A DNA stretch of 64,000 bases, taken from positions 186,001-250,000 of the forward strand of contig CAWIWF010000008.1 in assembly GCA_963839815.1 (NCBI GenBank), read 5' to 3'. This DNA is from JACVRM01 sp963839815 (GTDB taxonomy: Bacteria > Actinomycetota > Thermoleophilia > Gaiellales > Gaiellaceae). The position numbers and the translations under genes were made by a program. The notes beneath the pieces are model-generated. The model was not told where the DNA came from. It saw only the letters and a list, made by a program, of their open reading frames with translations, and searched no databases. Positions 52,873-59,396 of the stretch are shown here, one piece after another (positions within the stretch are counted from its first letter, which is position 1; each line of letters starts with the position of its first letter).

Positions 52873-52883
52873 TCCATCCCTGC

Positions 52884-53342
52884 TCACGATCCGAGCAGCT
52901 CGGCCAGCCTGCGGGCGCGGTAGTCGAAGATCTGGTCGAGCCAGCGGCGGACGAAGAGGTTGCGCGCGAGCAGGCCGACAGGGCCGAAGGGGATCCGGTA
53001 GCGGACGTGGTCGTGCACCTCGGTCCCGTCCTGAACGGGGCGGAAGCGATGGCTGTGCACCCAGAGGCGGTAGGGGCCTGACCGCTGCGTGTCAGTGAAC
53101 GCGTGCGGGGGCTCCCAGGCGGTGATCTCGGTTCGCCAGCGGATCGGCACCCCGAAGAGGCGTAGCCGGTAGCGCAGCCACGCGCCCTCACGGAGCGGGT
53201 CGTCGGCCTCGACGATCCGGAAGTTGAGCCAGCCGGGTGTGATCGCCTCGAGGTTCCACGGGTCGGCGAAGAAGGCGAACGTCTCCTCGGGCGTCCGGGG
53301 GACGACCTGCGTGCGCTCGAGCTCGGCGACGGCGGGGCTCAC
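52884..53342 (-). CDS. SRPBCC/START-like ligand-binding protein (152 aa)
   Basis: ELERTQVVPRTPEETFAFFA and DPWNLEAITPGWLNFRIVE mark the start of an SRPBCC (Bet v1/START) cavity fold. WLRYRLRLFGVPIRWRTEIT and DHVRYRIPFGPVGLLARNLF complete the sheet and the C-terminal helix DQIFDYRARRLAELL. Such proteins bind hydrophobic ligands or act in polyketide and stress pathways. The GTG start overlaps the thioesterase stop (GTGA), so the pair is co-translated. Confidence 0.8.
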   Translation of the reverse strand: MSPAVAELERTQVVPRTPEETFAFFADPWNLEAITPGWLNFRIVEADDPLREGAWLRYRLRLFGVPIRWRTEITAWEPPHAFTDTQRSGPYRLWVHSHRFRPVQDGTEVHDHVRYRIPFGPVGLLARNLFVRRWLDQIFDYRARRLAELLGS

Positions 53343-53875
53343 CCGCGCTGCTCGGTCAGCCGGCGGCGCCAGGCGTCGCCGGCTGCGCGCCCCTCGGGGG
53401 TGACGAGGAAGTGCTCGAGCGGCACGTGGGCGAAGACGCCCCGGGCGTCGGCGAGCAGCTCGCCGGCCTCGTCGCGGAGGTCGCCGTGGACGAGCAGGCG
53501 GCGGCCCCGGCTGCCCCGAAGCTCGCTGCTGACCGTCAGCTCGCGGTTGATCGGCACCGGGCGGGCGTAGCGAACCGAGAATCGCGCCGTCACGGATGGG
53601 AAGCGGTACCACGTCGCGAGCAGGCCGCAGGCCTCGTCGAGGGCCGCGGCGACGAGCCCGCCGTGGACGAGCCCCGGGCCCGCCTGGTGGCGCCCGTCGA
53701 ACCGGAACCGCGCCTGGTAGCGCTCGGCCCCCTCGCGCACGGGCTGCGGCAATCGGATCCCGCCCGGCGCGTCGCCGCACCCCCAGCAGCCGGGGTCGTG
53801 GTGGGGCGGGATGCGTACGGCGTCCGCAGCCGGCGCACCCTCGCCGCCACGCTGCTCGTCGGCGCCCTCTGTCAC
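53339..53875 (-). CDS. PaaI-like hotdog-fold thioesterase (178 aa)
   Basis: After an N-terminal CWGCGDAPGGIRLP (a Cys-x-x-Cys start seen in some stand-alone thioesterases) comes the hotdog core: GPGLVHGGLVAAALDEACGL (about residues 71-90, with HGG of the acyl-CoA site), ARFSVRYARPVPINRELTV and FAHVPLEHFL. It would hydrolyse acyl-CoA thioesters. GTG 53875 is my choice, but the upstream DNA is open for some distance, so the start is not firm. Coupled to the SRPBCC gene. Confidence 0.75.
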   Translation of the reverse strand: MTEGADEQRGGEGAPAADAVRIPPHHDPGCWGCGDAPGGIRLPQPVREGAERYQARFRFDGRHQAGPGLVHGGLVAAALDEACGLLATWYRFPSVTARFSVRYARPVPINRELTVSSELRGSRGRRLLVHGDLRDEAGELLADARGVFAHVPLEHFLVTPEGRAAGDAWRRRLTEQRG

Positions 53876-53983
53876 AAAGTCGTGGCGGAGCCGGCACAGA
53901 CATGCGCGCCCCGCGCCGATACGCTCGCAGCGGGGAGGAGGACAGGGGCACCTGCGCGCACCTGTCCGCACGGGACCTGTCCC
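53873..53983 (+). promoter_or_regulatory. copy C of the 11-bp-repeat promoter element, orphan
   Basis: Units CACAAAGTCGT (53873-53883), GGCGGAGCCGG (53884-53894) and CACAGACATGC (53895-53905) lead to TACGCT (53920-53925), 25 bp after the last unit begins. Downstream are a hairpin GGACAGG/CCTGTCC (53940-53946 with 53961-53967) and the near-palindrome GGGACCTGTCCC (53972-53983). It points into the 3' end of the minus-strand HMG-CoA reductase gene and overlaps the start codon region of the minus-strand thioesterase. No plus-strand gene follows. It could make a small or antisense RNA. Confidence 0.5.
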
Positions 53984-54005
53984 CAACGGTTCGGTGCCAG
54001 CCGTC

Positions 54006-55223
54006 TCACCGCTTGCCGCCCAGCTCGAAGTGGGCGCGGAAGAAGTTCTCCGATCCTGCCGTGGCCATCGCCGCCGAGGCCGAGATCTCGAGCGAGAGCG
54101 TCGCCGCCGCCACGATCTGCGCGAACCGGTAGACCCGGCCGGGCCCCTCGCAGCCCATCAGCCGCAGCCAGGCGCGCGCATACGGGTAGCCGGTGCCGCC
54201 GCCCACGGTCGCGACCTCGAGGCCCGGCATCCGGATCGCGACGTGCAGGCCACCGTCGACCCGCCGTGCCGTGCCGTGCGCCATAGAGCTCGTCCCGACC
54301 ATGCCGACGTCCTGGCCCGTGGCGATGAAGAGCGCGGCGATCGCGGTCGCCGGCGTGAACGCGACCGACTGCATCCCGGACGCGACGGCGCCGTGCGTCC
54401 CGACGAACGCGAGGTCGAGCAGGTCGTCGATGGACGTCCGCAGCACCCGCCGCACGGCCTCGTCGGTCAGCGTGCACTCGGCAATGACCGTCTTGCCGTG
54501 GCCGCCGCGCTCGAAGTACCGGTGCGAGATCTTCTTGTCGCCGCCCATGTTGCCCTCGAGCATCGAGCGCAGCGGCGCCACCGGCGAGCGCTCGCGCACG
54601 TACACCTCGTTGAGCGCGTAGGAGTTGCGCGTGACCATGTTGAGACCGACGGCGTCGCCCGTCGTATACGCGTACATCACGTGGCAGACCGGCCCGACCA
54701 CGTGCGTCTCGAGCTCGCGAAGGCGCGCGTGTCGCGAGAGGTTCGGGAGCGGCGTGGTCGCGAGCCACTCGGCCATCGACGGCGCCTGCGTCTCGATCCA
54801 GCGCGCGAACGCGATCGCGTCGCCGGCGGTCTCGAAGAGAAAGGCCGAGGCGCGCGTCATGCGGTCGCGGAGCACGTAGGTGCGGAAGCCACCCGACTCG
54901 CCGACGGCGCGGGCGCCGCGAAAGACCGACACCGCCAGCCCCCCTTCGGTGTTGGCGAGCGGGACGTACACACCGTCGCGGGTGCGCCCGCGCTCGACGA
55001 CCGCGCCGCCCGGCTCCTCCAGCTCGTAGTCGCCGAGCTCGACGTCCAGCGGGCCGATCACCGCGGTCGGCACCAGCGTGACGCCCGTGAGCGCCTCGGT
55101 CGCGCCCGCGAACGGCTCGAGCTCGTGGGCGAACACGGGGCCGTCCGTGAGGCCGGCCAGGGACTCCTGCCGTGACCGGATCGACTCCGGGTCGTTACGG
55201 CGCGGCCACTTGCGGAGCTCCAC
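54006..55223 (-). CDS. hydroxymethylglutaryl-CoA reductase, class I-like (405 aa)
   Basis: NADPH-dependent reduction of HMG-CoA to mevalonate. All four catalytic positions are visible: Glu in LANTEGGLAVSVFRGARAV (about residues 89-107), Lys in GNMGGDKKISHRYFERGGHG (about 213-232), Asp in ATGQDVGMVGTSSMAHG (about 302-318), and a late His in FFRAHFELGGKR. AVIGPL and GLNMVTRNSYALNE are HMG-CoA-binding pieces. The DKK and GGHGK context fits class I rather than the class II enzymes of low-GC bacteria. GTG 55221-55223 is leaderless (TAAGCT, minus strand 55230-55235, 6 bases upstream). No other mevalonate genes are in the window. Confidence 0.88.
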   Translation of the reverse strand: MELRKWPRRNDPESIRSRQESLAGLTDGPVFAHELEPFAGATEALTGVTLVPTAVIGPLDVELGDYELEEPGGAVVERGRTRDGVYVPLANTEGGLAVSVFRGARAVGESGGFRTYVLRDRMTRASAFLFETAGDAIAFARWIETQAPSMAEWLATTPLPNLSRHARLRELETHVVGPVCHVMYAYTTGDAVGLNMVTRNSYALNEVYVRERSPVAPLRSMLEGNMGGDKKISHRYFERGGHGKTVIAECTLTDEAVRRVLRTSIDDLLDLAFVGTHGAVASGMQSVAFTPATAIAALFIATGQDVGMVGTSSMAHGTARRVDGGLHVAIRMPGLEVATVGGGTGYPYARAWLRLMGCEGPGRVYRFAQIVAAATLSLEISASAAMATAGSENFFRAHFELGGKR

Positions 55224-55406
55224 CGGGTCAGCTTATTGAGCGCCGCGGAACTTCCCCCGTTCCTGCCGCGCATAGCGGACCTGCGAAGCGTGGTCATCGT
55301 GCCTGGACAGCCTCGAGATCACCTCGCCCGAGCCGCACCTCATGGGCGGAGGCGGGCTTGGCCCGCCGCAGCCACCACGCGCGACGTCGCGTCTGGCTTC
55401 CCCTCA

Positions 55407-55453
55407 CCCGCGAAGTCGTCATGCTGCCGCGAAGCGGCGGCGGACTTCGCGGG
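55407..55453 (-). terminator. large hairpin abutting the ferritin-like gene stop
   Basis: An 11-bp perfect inverted repeat CCCGCGAAGTC (55407-55417) with GACTTCGCGGG (55443-55453) encloses a second hairpin GCCGC-gaa-GCGGC. It begins immediately after the TAA stop of the minus-strand gene (55454-55456), where a terminator is expected; no T run follows. A further GGCGGGC-ttg-GCCCGCC stem lies near 55350. Confidence 0.6.
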
Positions 55454-56274
55454 TTAAATCGGGATGCGAACGCCGCTGACGTCGAGACCGAACGACTTCG
55501 CCAGGCGAATGCCGTTCTCGATGTCCTCGCGCAGCATCCGTACGTCGGTGTCGTACATCAGCCTCCCGATCACCTCTCGCGCCTTCGGGCGCCAGAGGGC
55601 GTGCTTGACGAAGATCGGCAGCAGGCTGTTGCCGGCGTCGATGAGCTTCCGCTTGGTCTTCTTCGAGGCGTGCTCCAGCAGCACGCGCTCGTACGCGACG
55701 CCCGAGCGGTGATGGATGCCGTCGTCGACCGTCAGCCGGTTGCACAGGTCCTCCAGCACCGTCCCCCGCGAGTTGCGCGCGATCATGCGGAAGCGCGGGA
55801 TGATCAGCCGCTCGAAGAAGACCTGGATCTGGAAGACCTTCTCCTCCAGGGTCTCCGCGTTGAGGGTGAGCTCGACCAGCTGGTCGAGGTACGGGTCGCG
55901 CTCGCCGCGGCCTCCGGCTTCCTCGACGAGCTTGAGCCACGCCTCGGTGTGGCGTGCCTCGTCCTGCACCATCGTCGTGTAGTAGAGCTTTGCCTCGGGA
56001 TCCGGGGCGAGCGAGAAGAGCTGCGCGGCCATCTCGACGGCAAGCTCGTCCGCCTGCAGCTGCTGGGTGATCACCGAGCGCCACATGTCGCGCCGGCGCG
56101 CGATCTTCTTGGGCGCGCCCGTGTACTCGGGGATCGGCGGCTGGTCGCCCCAGGGCAGGTCGCTGATCTGCCACTCCGCCCGCTTGGCGAGCTCGTAGTA
56201 GCGCAACACGCCCGCGTAGGCGCTGCGGTCGCCGTCGCCGTTCGCCAGCGGTCGGCAAGCTGCTCGGCTTCCAT
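55454..56274 (-). CDS. ferritin-like (R2-type) diiron protein, one frameshift
   Basis: About 273 residues, helical. Candidate diiron ligands are Glu in LQADELAVEMAAQL, the Glu/His of MVQDEARHTEAWLKLVEEAG, and VDDGIHHRSGVAYERVLLEH. The spacing suits ferritin-like, ribonucleotide-reductase-R2-like or acyl-ACP-desaturase-type proteins. The function is unclear. A single missing base near 56235 separates EAEQLADRWR from SAYAGVLRYYELAKRAEW. ATG 56272-56274 is leaderless with TAGCCT (minus, 56282-56287) 7 bases upstream. Confidence 0.75.
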
Positions 56275-56281
56275 GGATGAG

Positions 56282-56291
56282 AGGCTAACGT
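56282..56291. promoter_or_regulatory. overlapping divergent -10 boxes
   Basis: TAGCCT on the minus strand (56282-56287) serves the ferritin-like gene, and TAACGT on the plus strand (56286-56291) serves folD. They share two base pairs, so polymerase cannot open both promoters at once. Start codons lie 7 and 9 bases away. Confidence 0.6.
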
Positions 56292-56300
56292 CTCGCGCCG

Positions 56301-57152
56301 ATGGCGACGTTGATGGACGGGCGCGCGCTGGCGGAGCGGCTGCGGGCGGAGACGGCGGCTGAGGTCGCTGCCTTCGGGCGTTCGCTTGGCCTCGCGACGG
56401 TGCTGGTCGGCGACGATCCGGCCTCCGACATCTATATCCGCCGCAAGCACGAGGCGGCAGGCGAGGTCGGGATCGAGGCGCGGGACGTCCGCCTCGACGC
56501 CGCAACGTCAGCGGAGGAGGTGCTCGAGCTCGTCGCCGGCCTGAACGCCGACGACGGCGTCGACGGGATCCTCGTCCAGCTGCCGCTGCCCGCGCACATC
56601 GACGAGGCGGTGGTGCTCCGCGCCGTCGATCCGGTCAAGGACGTCGACGGCTTCCACCCGGTCAACGCGGGGCTGCTCTACCTGGGTCGGCCCGGGCACG
56701 TGCCGGCGACGCCTCTCGGCGTGATGGCGCTGCTCGAGGAGTACGCGGTCGAGCTCGAGGGCGCCCGGGCCGTGGTCGTCGGCCGCAGCACGATCGTCGG
56801 CAAGCCGATGGCGCTCCTGCTCCTCGCCGCGAACGCCACCGTCACGGTCTGCCACTCGCGGACGCCGGAGCTCTGGGCCCGGACCCGGGAAGCGGATGTG
56901 CTCGTCGTGGCTGCCGGCCGAGCCGGCCTGGTCGGGGTCGACGGCATCCGTGAAGGCGCGACGGTGATCGACGTCGGCATGAATCGAACCGAGCAGGGCC
57001 TGCGCGGCGACGTCGACCCCGGCGCAGGCGAGCGGGCGGGGCTGATCACGCCGGTGCCGGGTGGGGTCGGACCGATGACGATCGCCCTGCTTCTACGCAA
57101 CACGCTGCGGGCCGCTCGCTACCGCCGCGGTGAGCTTGCCTTCCCGGTCTGA
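56301..57152 (+). CDS. folD: bifunctional methylenetetrahydrofolate dehydrogenase/cyclohydrolase
   Basis: Interconverts 5,10-methylene-THF, methenyl-THF and 10-formyl-THF in one-carbon metabolism. 283 residues, normal length. Key segments: YIRRKHEAAGEVGIEARDV with the catalytic Tyr and Lys (about residues 46-50), GILVQLPLPAHIDEAVVLRA (about 90-109), VVGRSTIVGKPMALLLLAAN of the NADP loop (about 161-180), VCHSRTPELWARTREADVLV, and the closing TPVPGGVGPMTIALLLRNTL. The frame is intact. Confidence 0.95.
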   Translation: MATLMDGRALAERLRAETAAEVAAFGRSLGLATVLVGDDPASDIYIRRKHEAAGEVGIEARDVRLDAATSAEEVLELVAGLNADDGVDGILVQLPLPAHIDEAVVLRAVDPVKDVDGFHPVNAGLLYLGRPGHVPATPLGVMALLEEYAVELEGARAVVVGRSTIVGKPMALLLLAANATVTVCHSRTPELWARTREADVLVVAAGRAGLVGVDGIREGATVIDVGMNRTEQGLRGDVDPGAGERAGLITPVPGGVGPMTIALLLRNTLRAARYRRGELAFPV

Positions 57153-57157
57153 TCCGC

Positions 57158-57207
57158 TATCGTTTCGGCGCTTCAAACAGGTCGACGGCTCGGTGCCCGG
57201 GCCGTCG
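57158..57207 (+). promoter_or_regulatory. csp promoter and 5'-UTR stem-loop
   Basis: TATCGT (57158-57163) is the likely -10. The ~68-base leader holds an 11-bp stem CGACGGCTCGG-tgc-CCGGGCCGTCG (57183-57207, one T-G wobble), followed by the AAGGGAGG ribosome-binding site at 57222-57229. A structured long leader is a known mark of cold-shock genes. Confidence 0.55.
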
Positions 57208-57237
57208 TTTCACGTGCACCACAAGGGAGGAACACCG

Positions 57238-57438
57238 TTGGCTCAGGGCACCGTGAAGTGGTTCTCGAATGAGAAGGGCTTCGGCTTCATCACCCGCGAG
57301 GATGGCGACGACGTCTTCGTCCATCACACCGCGATCCAGTCGGATGGCTACCGCTCGCTGACCGAAGGTCAGAAGGTCGAGTTCGAGGTCGTGCAGGGCG
57401 ACAAGGGCCTGCAGGCGTCGAACGTCCAGCCCATCTAG
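57238..57438 (+). CDS. cold-shock protein, CspA family (66 aa)
   Basis: RNA-chaperone OB-fold of 66 residues. GTVKWFSNEKGFGFITRE holds RNP1 (KGFGFI) and DDVFVHHTAI holds RNP2 (VFVHH). The C-terminus EFEVVQGDKGLQASNVQPI is typical. The start is an unusual TTG at 57238, 8 bases after AAGGGAGG. Earlier in-frame starts would add a non-homologous leader through the stem-loop. It is monocistronic, ended by a strong terminator. Confidence 0.93.
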   Translation: MAQGTVKWFSNEKGFGFITREDGDDVFVHHTAIQSDGYRSLTEGQKVEFEVVQGDKGLQASNVQPI

Positions 57439-57459
57439 GCCGGGAACCGAAGCAGTCGT

Positions 57460-57490
57460 CGACGGGCCCCGAGCGGGCCCGTCGCGTTTT
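57460..57490 (+). terminator. Rho-independent terminator of csp
   Basis: Perfect 10-bp stem CGACGGGCCC-cgagc-GGGCCCGTCG (57460-57484) followed by CGTTTT. The clearest intrinsic terminator in the window. Confidence 0.85.
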
Positions 57491-57519
57491 GTGAAGCGAC
57501 TTCAGGGAGGATGGGGCGA

Positions 57520-57801
57520 ATGGCGATCTCGCCGGACGAGGTGCGGCACGTCGCGCGACTGGCGCGGCTGACGCTGACGGAGGAGGAGCTGGCGCGGCTC
57601 GGCGGCCAGCTGGGGGCGATCCTGGAGGCGGTCGGCAAGGTGGCCGAGCTCGACCTGGCGGACGTGCCCGCGACCGCGCATCCGCTCGAGCTCGTGAACG
57701 TCTGGGCCGACGACGAGCCCCGGCCGTCCCTCGAGGCCGAGGAGGCGCTCGCCACTGCCCCAGATCGCGACGGGTCGTTCTTCCGGGTGCCGCCCGCGTG
57801 A
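57520..57801 (+). CDS. gatC: Asp/Glu-tRNA amidotransferase subunit C
   Basis: 93-residue stabilising subunit of GatCAB, which converts Asp-tRNA-Asn and Glu-tRNA-Gln to the amidated forms. ISPDEVRHVARLARLTLTEE (residues 3-22) and LGAILEAVGKVAELDLADVP, then PLELVNVWADDEPRPSLEAE, are the standard GatC pieces. ATG 57520 lies about 10 bases after GGGAGG; ATG 57511 is too close to that site. gatA does not follow directly: a 166-base gap with promoter copy B separates them. Confidence 0.92.
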   Translation: MAISPDEVRHVARLARLTLTEEELARLGGQLGAILEAVGKVAELDLADVPATAHPLELVNVWADDEPRPSLEAEEALATAPDRDGSFFRVPPA

Positions 57802-57864
57802 CGGCGTGGCACCTATCAGCCGCGCCTGCCCGCCGGGCCCGCGTCGTCCCGAGCGCTGCGGTTC

Positions 57865-57959
57865 CGTTCCTCCGGCACACATCCGGCACAGACGCGTGCG
57901 CCCGGGCTGGCTACCGTGATCCCAGGGGCCGTCCTGGGCCCCCCGGGGGCACGTGGGGG
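57865..57959 (+). promoter_or_regulatory. copy B of the 11-bp-repeat promoter element with leader hairpin, upstream of gatA
   Basis: Units CACACATCCGG (57876-57886) and CACAGACGCGT (57887-57897), with a degenerate unit before them (57865-57875), lead to TACCGT (57912-57917), 25 bp after the last unit begins. TACCGTGATCCCAGGGG is identical to copy A. The hairpin GGGGCC-gtcctg-GGCCCC (57925-57942) replaces the GGGGTC/GACCCC of copy A, with a compensated base pair. The leader ends GGGGGCACGTGGGGG; the last G run suits a ribosome-binding site for GTG 57968. Confidence 0.65.
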
Positions 57960-57967
57960 CACAAAGC

Positions 57968-59396
57968 GTGATCGACACGCTCCGGCTCACGGCCGAGCAG
58001 GCGGCCGGGATGATCGAGCGGGGTGATGTGTCCGCGCCGGAGCTGCACGCCGCCTACCTCGAGGCGGTGGCTGAGCGCGACGGCGAGCTCAACGCCTACC
58101 TTCGGACAGTCGACGCGCCCGGCGGTGGAGGCGTGCCTATTGCGCTCAAGGATCTGATCTGCACGCGCGGTGTGGAGACCACCGCCGGCTCGCGCATCCT
58201 GGCCGGGTACGTCCCTCCCTACGACGCCACCGTCGCAGCGCGCTGCCGCGAGGCCGGCCTGCCGGTGCTCGGCAAGACCAACATGGACGAGTTCGCCATG
58301 GGCTCGTCGACCGAGAACTCGGCGTTCGGCCCGACACGCAACCCGTGGGATCCCGAGCGGGTTCCGGGCGGCTCGTCGGGCGGCTCGGCCGCTGCCGTCG
58401 CCGGCGGTCTCGCGCCGTGGGCGCTCGGCTCGGACACGGGCGGCTCGATCAAGCAACCTGCCTCTCTCTGCGGTGTCGTCGGGCTGCGCCCCACGTACGG
58501 CACCGTCTCCCGCTACGGGGTGATCGCGTTCGCCTCGAGCCTCGACCAGATCGGCCCGATCACGAAGACGGTGCGGGACTGCGCGCTGCTGTACCGCACG
58601 ATCGCGGGCCGCGACCCGTGCGACTCGACGACCGTCGACCTGCCCGAGCCGGTCGAGCTCCCGGAGGCGGACGAGCTGCGCGGCCTCCGGGTCGGCATCC
58701 CGGTCGAGCTGAACGAGGCCGAGGGGATCGAGCCCGGCGTGGCGCGAGTCGGTTGCCGCCGCGATCGAGCTGCTGAGCGGGCTCGGGGCGCAGGTCGCGA
58801 CGTGCGAGCTGCCGCGCTCGGTCGAGTTCGGGCTCCCCTGCTACTACCTGATCGCGCCGGCCGAGGCGTCCTCGAACCTCGCCCGCTATGACGGTGTGCG
58901 CTACGGCCTGCGCGACGAGACGGGCGCCGACACCGACGAGATGTACGCGCGCACGCGCCACGACGGCTTCGGCGACGAGCCCAAGCGGCGCATCATGCTC
59001 GGCACCTACGCCCTGTCAGCGGGCTACTACGAGGCGTTCTACGGCCAGGCGCAGAAGGTGCGAACGCTCATCAAGCGCGAGCACGACACGTTGTTCGAGC
59101 GCTTCGACCTCCTGGTCAGCCCGACCTCACCGACGGTCGCGTTTCGCCTCGGCGAGCGCACCGAGAACCCGCTCGCGATGTACCTGTCGGACGTGCTCAC
59201 GATCCCCTCGAACATGGCCGGGTTGCCGGGCCTGTCGATTCCCTGCGGGCTGTCCGAGGGCCTGCCGGTCGGGCTGCAGCTGATCGGGCCGCAGTTCGGC
59301 GAGAACACCCTCTTCCGCGCGGGCCACGCGCTCGAGCAGGCGCTTGCGTTCGACCCGGTGCCGCTCCGGCTGCGCGACGGCGGGAGCGGCGGATGA
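57968..59396 (+). CDS. gatA: Asp/Glu-tRNA amidotransferase subunit A, one frameshift
   Basis: Glutaminase subunit, about 476 residues. The amidase-signature Ser-cisSer-Lys triad is present: Lys in VPIALKDLICTRG (about residue 61), cis-Ser and Ser in GGSSGGSAAAVAGGLAPWAL and GSDTGGSIKQPASLCG. One inserted base near 58745 splits the frame; after it come ELPRSVEFGLPCYYLIAPAE and, near the end, NMAGLPGLSIPCGLSEGLPV. As an essential-type gene it is unlikely to be truly broken, so the shift is probably a sequencing error. The stop overlaps gatB (ATGA). GTG 57953 is an alternative start. Confidence 0.9.

Noticed and set aside
49752..52877. A very long minus-strand open frame (about 1040 codons) opposite the fibronectin-like gene.
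   Set aside because: It is Arg/Gly/Val/His-rich without motifs and lies exactly opposite a gene with a signal peptide, ribosome-binding site and clear repeats. Long shadow frames are expected at this GC content.
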